This document shows positions 45,272 through 57,745 of a stretch of DNA of 64,000 nt, in pieces. Source of the stretch: Schistocerca nitens (lineage: Eukaryota; Arthropoda; Insecta; Orthoptera; Acrididae); the NCBI RefSeq assembly GCF_023898315.1, contig NC_064617.1:716923202-716987201 (forward strand). Reading direction: 5' to 3'. Position 1 is the stretch's first letter. Every line of letters begins with the position of its first letter. The position numbers were made by a program, and so were the translations under genes. The notes under the pieces are model-generated. The model searched no databases and was not told where the DNA came from. It saw only the letters and a program-made list of their open reading frames with translations.

Positions 45272-45589
45272 GGATGACCAGTGTGGATATATCGCAACAG
45301 AATCTTCAAATCAGAAGCCGCTGCTGTGGCTTGGGTAATTTTCTAGTAAGCAGAAAGATATGCAAAACATCTGTGTCTTGTGCATCAGTGTAGCAACAAC
45401 AAGCAGAGAACTCATCGAATGTCGAATCTGGTCCAATAGAGAGGTGTGAAAGGGCATCTGCACTGGCTTGCTAAGAAATCTCATATTGGTAATTTCACAA
45501 AAGAAGAGCCCACCATTGCAGCATCTGTGCTGTGTGAATTGAAACTGGCTGAGAAGGGTTAAACAAAGATTATACAGGTTTACAGTCAG

Positions 45590-46280
45590 TCACCAACAAA
45601 AAGTTTCCAGCAAAAAGATACTGGTGAAACTTTGTGACACCGTAGACAGTGGTGAGAGCCTCCTTTTCAATTTCAAATAATTACATTGAGGTTTGTTCAA
45701 CAACTTTGAAGCAAAGGCAATCAGTCTGTCAACAGAACCAAATTTGTGCAACAAAACTACACTGATGCTGTAAGAGGAAGCATCCACAACCAAGACCACA
45801 GGTTTGTCTGGGTCAAAATGAACAAGAGATCAATCACTAAGTTAAACATTAGACTTAATCAGACGTAACACATGAGTTTCCTTAACACAGATTGCAATAC
45901 CCACATATTGTGACCGAGCGAGGTGGCGCAGTGGTTAGCACACTGGACTCGCATTCGGGAGGACGACGGTTCAATCCCGTCTCCGGCCATCCTGATTTAG
46001 GTTTTCCGTGATTTCCCTAAATCGTTTCAGGCAAATGCCGGGATGGTTCCTTTGAAAGGGCACGGCCGATTTCCTTCTCAATCCCTCGTTAACCCGAGCT
46101 TACGCTCCGTCTCTAATGACCTCGTTGTCGACGGGACGTTAAACACTAACCACCACCACCACCACATATTGTGTGGGTGTGGAACGTCACGGACAGCAAG
46201 CAAATGTGTTTGCAGTGGATGAACATCTAGGCTATAAATGACATGTCCTAATTAATTATATTAAGAGTGAATAAAATATA
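45590..46280 (-). pseudogene. Gypsy RT end and RNase H, split by a SINE
   Basis: Minus strand. The RT connection region (LDVHPLQTHLLAVRDVPHPHN) is read just upstream of the SINE at 45913-46162 and continues after it. RNase H follows with MVLVVDASSYSISVVLLHKF (about 45790), the D-A-S-x-x-x-I start of gypsy RNase H, and LIAFASKLLNKPQCNYLKLK. Downstream parts lie in other frames. On the RT side the sequence is cut at 46292 by the Penelope-like complex. Confidence 0.8.
45913..46162 (+). mobile_element. tRNA-derived SINE with CCA-rich tail and 11-bp duplication
   Basis: A 250-bp SINE flanked by CACATATTGTG at 45902-45912 and 46163-46173. Head: A box tggcgcagtggttagcac and B box ggttcaatccc. Body: gtgatttccctaaatcgttt and ctcgttgtcgacgggacgtt. 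Tail: a run of CCA/CAC triplets. It interrupts the gypsy RT-RNase H region. Its Pol III boxes are well preserved, suggesting a fairly young insertion. Confidence 0.95.
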
Positions 46281-46291
46281 CATTAATCTTT

Positions 46292-48849
46292 CAAACAATG
46301 GAAAATCCAGGATGGAATGTAACAATATTGTGAAAAGGAAAGTTGCTACTCACCATATAGCAGAGATGCTTAGTCACTGACAGGTACAACAAAAAGACTG
46401 TCACAAATAAAACTTTCGGTCATTAAGGCCTTCATCAAAATAGACAACAAACACACATAGACATACTCATGTAAAGACAACTCACACACACACAATTGCA
46501 GTCTCAGGCAACTAAGGTCACACTGCGAGTAGCAGCACCAGTGCATGTTGGGAGTGGCATCTGGGTGGAGTAAGTAGAAGGCTGGGGTGGGGAGGGGGAG
46601 GGATAGTACGATAGAAGTGGCTGTTGGGGAGCACGCGGGGGCAAGGTGGAAAGAGGGTACAGCAGCTATGTGCAGCCAGAAGGTTAGATGGAGGGCAGTG
46701 GAGAGGTGGGGAAGGGAGGGATAGCAGAAAAGGAGAGAAGTAAAATGACTGGATGCAATGGAGGAATGAGGACTGTGTAGTGCAGAAATGGGAACAGAGA
46801 AGAGGCTGGATGAGAGAGGACAACGATTAATGAAGGTTGAGGGCAGGAGGGTTATGGGAATGTAGGCTATATTGTAGGGAAAGTACGCACCTGCGCAATT
46901 CAGAAAAGCTTGTGTTAGTGGGAAGGATCCATATGGCACAGGCCGGGAAGAAGTCATTGAAATGAAGAATGTCATGTTTGGCAGCATGCTCAGCAACAGA
47001 GTCAAACACACTGTTTTTTGATGCCTATTCATTCGGACAGACAACCTGTTGGCTGTCATGCCCACATAGAATTCAGCACCACTCATCACTGCAGATGTGA
47101 CGATCATAGTTGTCTAGGCTGTATGGAATGGGTTTCTTGGTGTGGTACAGGTGGCAGCAGTCAAAGTGAAGGTATTGCTGGTGGTTAGTATGTCTGATAT
47201 GGACAGAGGCGCTGATGTAGCCATCTTTGAGGTGGAGGTCAACATCCAGGAAGGTGGCATGTTGGGGTGATTAGGACCAGGTGAAGCACGTGGGGGAGAA
47301 GTTGTTGAGGTTCTGGAGGAATGTGGATAGGGTGACCTCACCCTCAATCCAAATCACAAATATTTCATTAGTGAATCTGAACCAGGTGAAGGGTTTAGGA
47401 TTCTGGGTGTTTAGGAAGAATTCCTCTAGATGGTCCATGAGTAGGTTGGCATAGGATGGTGCCATGTAGGTGCCCATAGCCATTCTATGGATTTGTTTGT
47501 AGGTAATGCCTTCAAAGGAGAAGTAATTGTAGGTGAGGATATAGCTGGTCATGGTGACTAGGAAGGAGGTTGTTGGTTTTGAATGTGTTGGTCTTTGGGA
47601 AAGATAGTGTTCAATAGCAGTAAGGCCATGGGTATTAGGGATGTTAGTGTAAAGGGAGGTGGCATCAATAGTGACAAGCAGGGCACCGTGTGGTAAAGGG
47701 GCAGGAACTGTGGAGAGTCAGTGAAGGAAGTGGTTGGTATCTTTTATGTAAGAGGATAGGTTCCAGGTAATAGTTTGAAGGTGTTGGTCTACGAGAGCAG
47801 TGGGGTCACACTAACGGACCACAATGGGGTGTTCTGGGTGGCTGGGTTTATGGAATTTATGGAGCATGTAGAAGGTGGAAGTCTGGGGAGTGGTAGAGGT
47901 GTGCAGAGATGTGGACTCTGGGGAGAGGTTATAGGATGTCGTAAGGATTTGAGGTGTGAATGGAGATCCTACTGGATTTCTGGAATGGGGTCACTGTGGC
48001 AAGCTTTATAGGTGGATGTATGTAACAGCTGGTGGAGACCTTCTGCCAGACAATCCTATCAGTTCAAAACAACAGTGGTGGAGCCTTTATCTGCAGATAG
48101 GATTATAAGGTCAGGATCAGTTTTCAGATGGTGGACTGCAGTTCTTTCTGCAGATGTGAGGTTAGTTTGCATGTTGAGGGATTTGGGGAATGATGGTGAG
48201 GTATGGTTTGAGGTTAAGAAATTCTGAAAAGTTAACAGTGGGTGATTTGGGGCAGTGAGGATGGGTCACAGTTGGATGGTGGAGTGAACTTAGTTAGGTA
48301 AGGTTCAATATTGGTCTTTGGTTGAATTTGATTGGTAGGGTTGGTGGTGAAAAAGCATTTCTACTGTAGGCACCAGGAGAAGGAGAGAAGGTCGTTAACA
48401 AGTCCTGCCATATTTGAATTTGGTAGTTGGGCAAAAGGTTAGGCCTTTGGAAATGACTGATATTTCTGTGGGGCTAAGGCTTCTGGAGGAAAGGTGCATG
48501 ACTATGTTTCAGGTCTGGTTAGGTCCTGGATTCTGTGTGGTGGTGGGAGGTAATTTTGGAGGATGGAGTAAATGTAGTAGGTTTGCGAGACAAGGTTTGT
48601 CAGCTGTGAGGGGACATGAAGGAGGTATGGAGGTTGTTGTAGAGGTTGTGGACAGTGGTACCCCAAGGTGAGAGTAGGAAGTAAGCAGAATGGAGAGCTT
48701 CTTGAGGTGGCATTGTGCATGTTGCTCTAGTTCCCGGACAGCAAGAGTTTCAATGTGTGTTACGGGTTCCAAAAATTAGGGATTGCGTAGCAGGTGAATT
48801 TTGCAGATGGAGAGGAGGTACTGCAAGGACCTTTGGGCTTGGTTAAGGA
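46292..48849 (-). pseudogene. Penelope-like unit 1 (inverted), RT and GIY-YIG remains
   Basis: Minus strand. RT: YKQIHRMAMGTYMAPSYANL (about 47490) and WFRFTNEIFVIWIEGE (about 47360), in which the catalytic D-D is changed to N-E, so it is dead. GIY-YIG-type endonuclease: AEFYVGMTANRLSVRMNRHQ (about 47010-47070). About 530 bp between the RT and the endonuclease are missing compared with unit 3. The last 600 bp to 46292 are the non-coding 3' region with the terminal motif. Confidence 0.8.
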
Positions 48850-49994
48850 CTGGAGAAACTGAATTACATTCTCCATCAGAATTTTTACTACATCTCGTCA
48901 TGCTCTGTAATAAGAATGTCCTGCCCACTATCCTTCACATCCCTCCCGCAGTGGTATTCCACTGTACCTGGAACCTATACAATATACTTCTCTATCCCTA
49001 CACAACCCCCACTCCCAGCCCCTTATCTCATAGGTCATACCCCTGTAATAGACCTAGATGCAAGATCTGTCCTACACATCCTCCCATGACTACCTACTCC
49101 AGTCAGCTTACGAGCATCACCTGTCCCATCAAAGGCAGGGCTACCTGTGGAACCAAATATGTGATCTACGAGCTAAGCTGCAACCACTGTGCTGCATTCA
49201 ATGTTGGCATGACAAACAACAAGCTGTCTGCCTGCATGAATGGCCACTGACAAACTGTGGCCAAGAAACAAGTGGCCCATCCAGTTTCTGAGAATGCTGC
49301 CAAACATGACATCCTTCATTTCAGTAACTGCTTCACAGCCTGTTCCATATGGATCCTTCCCACCAACACCAGCTTTTCTGAATTGCACAGGTGGGAACTT
49401 TCCCAATGTTCTCATAACCCTCCTCGCCTCAACCTTCATTAGTCATTGTCCTATCCCATCCAGCCCCTTCTCTGTTCCCATTCCAGCACTACACAGCCCT
49501 CCATCACTCGCAGTCTTTTTACATCTCTCCTTTTCCGATATCCACCCCCCCTCCCCTCCCCACCTCTCTGCTGCCCTCCATCTAACTAACCTCCCGACTG
49601 CACATAGCTGCCCTACCCTCTTTTCACCTTGTTCCTGCACATTCCCCAACTGCAAATCACTGTCCGCCACCTCTACCCTAATATCCTTCTTCCTCACCAC
49701 CCCAGCCTCCTCCTTACCCCCATGCAGCTGCCACTCCCATCATGCACTGGTGCTGCTGCCCGCCGTGTGGCCTCCGTTGCCTGAGACTGCAGTCTTGTGC
49801 GAGTTGCATTTGTGTGAGTGTGTATGCGTGTGTTTGTCATCTAATTTTGATGAAGGCCTCACTGGCTGAAAGCTTTATTTGAGACAGTTTGTTTTGTTGT
49901 GCATAGCTGTGACACAGCATCTCTGCTGTACGATGAGTAGCAGCTTTCCTTTTCACAATATTGTTCCATTCCATCTTCGATTTTCCATTGTTTG
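48850..49994 (+). pseudogene. Penelope-like unit 2, 3' half with GIY-YIG
   Basis: Plus-strand copy starting within the RT-endonuclease linker (aactgaattacattctc) and running to the 3' terminus (attttccattgtttg). The endonuclease part reads KGRATCGTKYVIYELSCNHC then FNVGMTNNKLSACMNGH (49130-49250), with the CXXC and Y-V-G-M motifs of Penelope GIY-YIG domains partly kept. It is joined head-to-tail to the full unit that follows, the usual pseudo-LTR arrangement. Confidence 0.8.
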
Positions 49995-52900
49995 ATTTGT
50001 GCCTGATGGTCTTTTTTCAATCCTAACCCAGTGCTATTTTCCTTTATTACTGTTTTCCATAGCATCACTATACTCAATGTCTGTCTTTCTTACTCTTCTT
50101 TCCTGTGTTTCTCTTGTCACCTTACAAACCGCACTGCATGCTCTACTTACAAGACATCCTGTATCAACTGTCTCAGCCACTCACAGCAGACAGCCATGAG
50201 CCCATGCTGATTGTTGGTGCAGCACCTTATGTCCCACATTACTCCCGCCAATATCATTAATAATACTTTCTAACTGATCACTCTCCATGGGTCACCCTCC
50301 CGTATTTTTGCATGTTATGTCCTGCACCTTTCTGGCACCACACACTCTGTATTTCATCCTATGAACTCTTCCCTACTCCCCACTTTTTCTCCATTCTGTC
50401 CCAGATTGCACCCACTAATTCAACATCATCAAGTCATATCTGCCATCCCCATTCTTCATACTTATCCACCCTCAGACCCTACCCACAGTAAAATATATTT
50501 ATATATTATTTATATTTTTCTTTGATCTCATTGTGACTTATCACCAATTTTAGTGAGTTTTCACCTTTCGTTATTGTCAACAGCCACACATTTCATCTTG
50601 TTTCCCCCTTTTCCCTTCATTTCATCCTTCTCTTGTTTATTCACATGTATTAGGGTGTTTTTTATGTAAGTTTCAGACATAATTCTACGTTATTTATGTA
50701 ATTTTTTGCATTTCTTCCACCACCATGGATCCTTGCTCCATCCATCAGCATCAGTATAGAAAAGTTTCCTTATCCCCAACCAGAGCCCAGTCCCATATAC
50801 TTTTCCTGCATTGTTTCTTGGCTCATGGAATCCTGCCAAGTGGCTTTACCATCAAATTACCCATCTCCAGCTGCCACCCCCCCCCCCCCCCTTTCCACAA
50901 TGACCTACACTCACCTGTTCAGATTCTGCCTGTCCTTGGCCCCCACCAACATAGTACTGTAAAACCATACCAATCAAGCCCAAACCACCTTGCAGTACCT
51001 TCTTTCAATCCGCAAAATTCTCCTGCTATGCAGTACCAAACTCCTGGAACCCATAACACACATTGAAACTCTTGCCTTCCAGGAACAAGAGCAACATGCA
51101 CAATGCCACCTCAAAAAGCTCTCCACCCTGGAGTACCACTGTCCACCACTCTACAACAACATCCAAACCTCCTCCACATTGCCCGAATCTCGTGGTCGTG
51201 CGGTAGCATTCTCGCTTCCCACACCTGGGTTCCCGGGTTCGATTCCCGGCGGGGTCAGGGATTTTCTCTGCCTCGTGATGGCTGGGTGTTGTTTGCTGTC
51301 CTTAGGTTAGTTAGGTTTCAGTAGTTCTAAGTTCTAGGGGACTGATGACCATAGATGTTAAGTCCCATAGTGCTCAGAGCCATTTGAACCATTCCTCCAC
51401 ATCCCCTCATAGCTTGCAATCCCTGTCTTGCAGACCTACTACATTTACACCCCCACCCCACCCCCACCCTCCCAAAAAAAAAAATATCTTCCTCCCACCA
51501 CCACACAGAATCCAGAACCTAACAAGACCTGAATCACAGTCATGAACATTTCCTCCGGAAGCCTTAGCCTCACAGAAATATCAGTCATATCCAAAGGTCC
51601 CACCTTTTGTTTCACTCCCAAATTCAATCATGCAGGACTTGTTAAAGACCTTCCCTTCCTTTACCCAGTCCCTACAGAGGAAACACTTTTTCACCACCAA
51701 CCCTACCAATCAAACTCAACCAAAGACCAGTGTTGAGCCCTGCCTAACTCAGTTCACTCCTCCATCCAACCATGACCCACCCCCACTGCCCCTAAATCAC
51801 CCTCTATTAACTTTCCAGAATTTCTTAACTTCAAACCATGTCTCACCGTCATTCCCCAGCTGTCAGATACATCCTCTACAAATCTTGTCACAGTGACACT
51901 ATTCCAGAAATCCAGCAGGATCTCCAGTCACTCCTCAAATCCTTAGGCCCATCCCAGAACCTCTCCATGGAGTCCACCTCTTTGCACACCCCTACCACTC
52001 CCCGCACTCCCACCTTCTACATGCTCCATTAAGCCCATAAACCCAACCAGCCAGAACACCCCATTCCAGGCAGTTACTGTGACCCCACTGAGGGAATCTC
52101 TGCTCTCATAAACCAACACCTCAACCTATTACTCAGAACCTACCCTTCAATATAAAATATACCAACCATTTCCTCCACCGACTCTCCACAGTTCCTGTTC
52201 CTTTACCACACAGTGCCCTGCCTGCCACTATTGATGGCAGCTCCCTTTATGCTAACATCCCCAATGCCCAATGCCTTACTGCTATTGAAATTGAACACTA
52301 CCTTTCCCAATATACAAAGGGTTCAAGACCAACAACATCCTTCCTAGTCACCACAACCAACAATACCATCACCCACAATTACTTCTCACTTGGAAGCATT
52401 ACCTACAAACAAATCCAGGGTACGGCTATGGGCACCCACAAGGCACCATCCTATCCCAACCTATTCATGGGACATGTAGAGAAATTCTTCCTAAACACTA
52501 AGAATCCTAAAGCCCTTCACCTGGTTAAGATTCATTGATGACATCTTTGCAATTTGGATCGAGGGTGAGAACACTCTATCCACATTCCTCCAGAACCTCA
52601 ACAACTTCTCCCCCATTTGCTTCACCTGGTCCTAATCATCCCAACAAGCCACCTTCCTGGATGTTGACCACCTCAAAGATGGCTACATCAGTTCCTCCAT
52701 CCATATCAGACCTACTAACCACCAGCAATACCTTCACTTCAACAGCTGCCACCCGTTTCGTAAAAGGGAGTCCCTTCCATACAGCCTAGCCACCCATGGT
52801 TGTCACATCTGCCGTTAGGAGTTGTTCCTCTCGAAACATACCAAGGGTCTCACTACAGCCTTCACAAACCATAATTATCCTCCCAACTTTGTACAAAAAA

Positions 52901-54106
52901 AATCTCCTGTGCCTTATCTTTCCAGTCTCAAAGTACCTCAGAAAGTCCCACCATCTGGCCCCTCATAACTCTGTACCATACAGAACTTGAGCAACTGAAT
53001 TACATTCTCTGTCCAGGGTTTCGACTACCTCTCATTGTGCCCTGAAATGAGCAATGCCCTTCCCATTATCCTTCACACCCCTCCTAAACAGTGGTATTCC
53101 GCTGTCCACTGAACCTATACAATATACTCATCCATCCCTACACAACCCCTCACCCCAATCCCTTACTTCATGGCTCATACCCCCGTAATAGACCTAGATG
53201 CAAGACCTGTCCTATACATCCTACTACTACCACCTACTCCAGTCTGCTCACAAACATTACCTATCCCACAAATGGCAGGGCTACCTGTAAAACCAGTCAT
53301 ATGATCTACAAGCAAAGCTGCATCCACTGTGTTGTATTCTATGCAGATGCAACAGCCAACAAGCTGTTTATCCACATGAATGGCCATCAAAAAACTGTGT
53401 CCAAGTAACAAGTGGATCACCCTGTTGCTGAGCACACTGCCAGACATGACATCCTTCATTTCAGTGACTGATTCAGAGCCTGTGCCATATGGGTCCTTTC
53501 CACCAACACCAGCTTTTCTTAATTGCACATGTGGGACTTTCCCTACAGTATATCTTATTTTCCCATAACTCTCCTGCCCGCAACCTTTGTTAGTCATTGT
53601 CCTCTCTCATCCAGCCCCTTCTCTGTTCCCATTCCAGCACTATTCAGCCCTCCATTGTACCCAGTCTTTTTACTTCTCTCCTTTTCTGTTATCACTCCCC
53701 CCACCTCTCCGCTGTCCTCCATCTAACCTCCTGAGTGCACGTAACTGCCCTAACCTCTTTCCATCTCACCCCTACACACTCCTCAACTACACGTCACTGT
53801 CTGCCACCTCTATTCTATGATCCCTCCCCCTCCCTGCTCCAGCCTCCTCCTTATCCCCACATAGTTGCCACTCCTAACATGCACTGGTGCTGCTGCTCAC
53901 AGTGTGGCCTCAGTTGCCTGAGACTGCAGTCATGTGTGTGTGAGTTGCATTTGCATGAGAGTGTATGCATGTGTTTATTGTCTAATTTTGACGAAGGCCT
54001 TACTGGCCGAAACCTTTATTTGTAACAATCTTTTTGTTGTGCCTATTTGTGATTCAGCACCTCTGCTGTATGGTGAGTAGCAACTTTCCTTTTCACAATA
54101 TTGATC
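49995..54106 (+). pseudogene. Penelope-like unit 3, full length, frameshifted
   Basis: Plus-strand unit with a long non-coding 5' part (49995 to about 50720), an N-terminal region, RT and GIY-YIG. RT motifs: YKQIQGTAMGTHKAPSY (about 52410) and LRFIDDIFAIWIEGE, with the catalytic D-D present at 52531-52542. The GIY-YIG region (about 53250-53410) reads GRATCKTSHMIYKQSCIHC and NKLFIHMNGHQKT, with the Y-V-G motif degraded. Many indels and stops. A SINE at 51180-51392 interrupts the N-terminal part. The 3' region is C/T-rich and ends with the same motif as the other units. Confidence 0.8.
51180..51392 (+). mobile_element. tRNA-derived SINE with 10-bp duplication, inside Penelope unit
   Basis: Same family as 7227-7433. 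Perfect B box GGTTCGATTCC and the gactgatgaccatagatgtt body; ends gagccatttgaaccat. Flanked by TCCTCCACAT at 51170-51179 and 51393-51402. It is the innermost layer of a three-level nest: gypsy, then Penelope-like complex, then SINE. Confidence 0.9.
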
Positions 54107-54117
54107 CATTTATCTTT

Positions 54118-54861
54118 TTTACATTTGTGAGCAGCTGCAGACAACATTTGAAAGAGTGTGTGAAGATTGCTAATGTGTTCTTCAGGAGTGCGACCTGAAA
54201 TGATGATGTTATCCAAACAATTTGAGCAAATAGGAACTTTTGCAGTCAACTGCTCCAGAAATTTCTTAAATATGGCAGATGTGGAAGCACTGCCAAACGG
54301 TAATCACAAAAATTTGAAGAGACCCAGAGTACTGTTACCAACAAAGACCTGTTGTGACCGCTCATCCAGAGGAATTAGCAAGTAAGCATCACGCAAATCA
54401 GTTTTGGAAAAGTACTGACTGGCAACCAATTTATCAATCAATTCTTCCAGGCATGGCAAGGGATGTCTGTTTGAGGATCAACAATTTTCTTAAAACTGGT
54501 GCACAAGGGACACCCACTGACTGTCAGTAATGGGTGCTATGACCTTACTGGCTTGCAAAGCAGTAGGTTCCAGAACCACCTGTTCTCAAAGAGCCCGAGA
54601 GACAGAATAAGCTCTAACAAAAGATAATTGTGCATTATCCTTCGTTGTGACATGGGCAGCAAAATTACTGACGTTGCCTGAAACCTCAGAAAACAAAACC
54701 TGAAATCCTGCTCATAACTTAACAACACTGTCTTGAGTATCAAAGAAAGAAACAGAAAGTATATTGTCCTGAATGCTTAACCCAGAGAAATCAAAAGAGT
54801 CTAGAGCCAAAATATTAGCACTGTCTTAGGAGGAAAGTACTGTGAATGTCACTGTTGTGAT
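54118..54861 (-). pseudogene. Gypsy reverse transcriptase core
   Basis: Minus strand, interrupted at 54107 by the Penelope-like complex. Motifs: LPCLEELIDKLVASQYFSKT followed by DLRDAYLLIPLDE (about 54380-54450), FKFLWLPFGSASTSAIFKKF (about 54260-54310) and SNCLDNIIISGRTPEEHI (about 54180), where the catalytic D-D has become D-N. Stops separate the early motifs. The missing continuation is at 45590-46280 on the far side of the insertion. Confidence 0.85.
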
Positions 54862-55975
54862 TTATTTCTTTGTTGATGGTCCTCAGTGTCAACATACTGT
54901 ATTGTGATACTGGCTGAAAAATGGGGGATGGAATTTCAAGACTGACTACTGTAAATAATCTAGTCGATAGGTGCACAGTTGCATTGCACAGTTCTTTAAT
55001 TTCACTGTTCACAACCCCCCAATATTCACAGTTAATATGGCCAGTGCATTATTGTTTAACTTTTGATAAGCCTCATTAATAGTTTTCAGACATAAATCAG
55101 CATACTGCTACAATAGTTTGCTGTTGAATATCTGTGAGCAGAAAAAACCTAACCACACAATTCTTGCATAATAATACAGTATGTTCCAAACAGACACTGT
55201 CATTGTTTTAACACATGGCCTAATTATGTTATACTTATTCCACTGTTAAGTTGATGCATTGTTGTTGTTCTAACCAGCACAGATCCCTCATCTGAAAATC
55301 GGCTGTGGTCTGACTGACTTGAGACCAAAAATTGGACCTTTATATATCATTAGAATAATAGGCACTCAGACTATACATTGTTCAATGTTTAAGTTACAGA
55401 AATTGCAACTGAAGTGTACCTCATTCAGTTAACTGAATATATAGAAAAATTCCGTCTTTTTAACAGTTTCTTCTACTGTAAGGGTTAAGCCGTACTATTT
55501 GTTTAAATCATGAAATTAACAGATATAGTTATGCAAACATTACTTTTGATGAAACTGGAAATTACTTTGGAATTAATTAAGGGCTGGCTTTGCTAACATG
55601 TTTTTGAAGACTTTAAGCATCCTAGTGATTATTTTTCCATATGCTTATAATTATTACAGAATTTGTATTTGTTTGCTAGTCAACAATAGAATTCAAGTCA
55701 CGGAACAGTTACTGATTTTACCCAATAACAGAAGATATTAACTAGGAATAGTCAAAATAAATTAGAAAATCAATTACATACATAAAGCTAAGCACAAAAT
55801 TAGATCTGGTGGTATAATCTTTAAGACTGAGGGCCAATGTTTCTCTTTTATGAAAAAGCAGATTATACTCATGTATGTTAATGGTAATTAGTCAGACATG
55901 AGAAAATGAATTTTATGGAGGCAGAGGGCAAAACAAGAGGGAAGTAAAAATCTTCCAGCTTGCTTCGTCACAATG
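54862..55975 (+). repeat. Unclassified 1.1-kb dispersed repeat, copy 2
   Basis: Inverted relative to copy 1 at 4815-5905 and alignable throughout. It lies between the RT and protease parts of the gypsy element, so it is probably an insertion there. Ends are defined only by where similarity stops. No reading frame or terminal repeat was recognised. Confidence 0.6.
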
Positions 55976-56089
55976 TTTTTGTCAAATTTTGGAATTTTGT
56001 AGGAAGGCAGCAAGAGCCTAAGACAGGAATGTCTTGAGTGTTATACTCCATCAGTATACGGTGCAATATGCACAATTATGTTTACCAAG

Positions 56090-56346
56090 CCCACCTGCTT
56101 AGCTGGGGGGGGGGGGGGGGGGGGGTGTGACATGGGAGCGGGCCCAGGTTCGATTCTTGGCCAGGTTGGATATTTTCTCCACTTTGGGACTGGGTATTGT
56201 GCTGTCCTCATCATCCTTTCATCCTCTTCACAGGCGCGCAAGTTGCCCAATGTGGTATTGACTGAAATAACACTTGCACTTTGTGGCCAAACTTCCCCAG
56301 ATGGGGTCTCTCGGCCAACAATGCCATACGCTCATTTCCATTTTTT
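56090..56346 (+). mobile_element. tRNA-derived SINE with G-run and 13-bp duplication
   Basis: Flanked by TATGTTTACCAAG (56077-56089) and TATGTTTGCCAAG (56347-56359). The head (ctgcttagctggg) runs into an uninterrupted G tract at 56105-56125, then B box ggttcgattcttgg, body gggactgggtattgtgctgt and the end cgctcatttccattt. The G tract replaces part of the tRNA-like head, so the A box is probably lost. Confidence 0.9.
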
Positions 56347-56376
56347 TATGTTTGCCAAGTTTTGTAATTACTATAG

Positions 56377-57582
56377 TTGAGCAAAGTCACTGAAGCTCCA
56401 GTGTCATGTTGCAAATGGACTGATCGTCCAACAATAGTAAGAGACACAAAAAATTTGTTGTCCTCACATAGTGCTGCAGATGAGTTGGAACCCTTTCCTG
56501 AAAGGCTATTACACTATTGTTTTGCACTAACGACTCTGTGGGGCTTTGAAAATGCACTGCACACTCTTTGTGTTTTAGATTTGTGTGAAGGAGTAGCAGA
56601 AGGGGGTGCCTTATGCTTTCTCTAAGCACACAGGCTGTACATGTCCTCGTGTGCCGCAAAAAGAGCTGGTTGCTTCCTGTGAGGGACAAGATCGGTGATC
56701 ATGTGCAGTATTACAGCAACAGCATGGCTTCACCCACCATGTGACAGATGTGACACATGTTGATGTGAGTATTGTAACTGTGGCTGGGTGGGATGCTGTT
56801 TACGATCCACCAATGAAGTCTGTTTGTCGTAGCTATCAACAGAACAAACAGCCACTACCTCAAAGCTGTCTGCTGTGCTTTTTCAGGAATCATAATAGTT
56901 AAGAATCTACAGAACATTTTGCAAGGAAGGTATGTTTGTCCTTGTTGCTTACATGACCTAAAGAACTTGTAATGGGCAGCCAACACTAGAACCCTGTCCT
57001 CACAATACTTTGGAAGTGCCTGCAATAGGTCCTCATAGTCTACCAACTCAGGCCATTATGTAGGAGACAACTTTGCGCGCAGGCGGTAAACAGTCATGCC
57101 TGCAGTGGCTAAGAAATAAGAATGTTCATCAGTATGTTGTACTTGATGTGCTGTGATGTGAATTTTGTATTGTGCAAGATGCTCTGCCCAGTCTTCCTTC
57201 ACTTCATCAACTCATGAAATGGTCACACATACACAGGTAGTGGAGATGCTGGCACTACTGTTGGATCTGGCATCTTATCTGAAATCATCTGCACCATCAT
57301 GAAACGATTCATCACCTCAAGCAGTTGTGCCATTTGTTGACTCTGATACTGAATAAACTGAGTTAGATTAACTGCAGGCAACACAGCAAGCAATTGTGGC
57401 TTAGTAGCATTAGTAATTAAGCAATGCACAAAATAACAAAACAAGCAAGCAGTGCATAAAGACAAACAGTAAAAACAGCACAGAGACAGGAAAAAGGGCT
57501 GCAAGCACAACAGGCTTGGAACACAGAATGTAAAGAGCGCAAGCAAAGCAAACACTGGGTAAGCAGGAACAGCAAAAGCCAA
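56377..57582 (-). pseudogene. Gypsy gag and protease start
   Basis: Minus strand. Gag: PAVNLTQFIQYQSQQMAQLL (about 57360), VLVLAAHYKFFRSCKQQGQT (about 56960), then a zinc-knuckle region (about 56640-56720) with CGTRGHVQPVC preceded by a serine where the first cysteine should be. Protease: FVSLTIVGRSVHLQHDTGAS, with the catalytic DTGA intact at about 56395-56406, then the domain is cut by the SINE at 56346. Frame changes occur between gag blocks. The gag start is probably near 57440; the sequence above that is leader. Confidence 0.8.
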
Positions 57583-57745
57583 GAAATGGAAGAAAGGAGT
57601 TTGAAGACAGCCACATGTAGGTAGTATTGTATTGTATTGTATTGTATTGTATTGTATTTATTGGTCCAGTAAATCTTACATGTACAGTACAGCACATCAG
57701 ATATTGGACAAGTCAAAGTATATCTTACAATTAAAACACTTTAGA

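Larger units (their letters stand above)
46292..54106. mobile_element. Penelope-like element complex: inverted, partial and full-length units
   Basis: A single 7.8-kb insertion in gypsy RT, flanked by CATTAATCTTT (46281-46291) and CATTTATCTTT (54107-54117), an 11-bp target duplication with one mismatch. It contains three units: an inverted copy on the minus strand (46292-48849), a 3'-half copy on the plus strand (48850-49994) and a full-length plus-strand copy (49995-54106), itself carrying a SINE. Both outer ends are therefore the same Penelope 3' terminus in opposite orientation. A partial copy ahead of a full copy, with an inverted piece at the start, is the known architecture of Penelope-like elements. 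Confidence 0.85.

Noticed and set aside
46370..47107. 245-aa minus-strand frame as one protein
   Set aside because: Only the first 45 or so residues are the GIY-YIG piece; the rest is the translated C/T-rich 3' region.
49240..49869. 209-aa open frame rich in Pro, Ser and Leu
   Set aside because: Lies in the C/T-rich 3' untranslated region of a Penelope-like unit, where few stops occur by composition; no domain.
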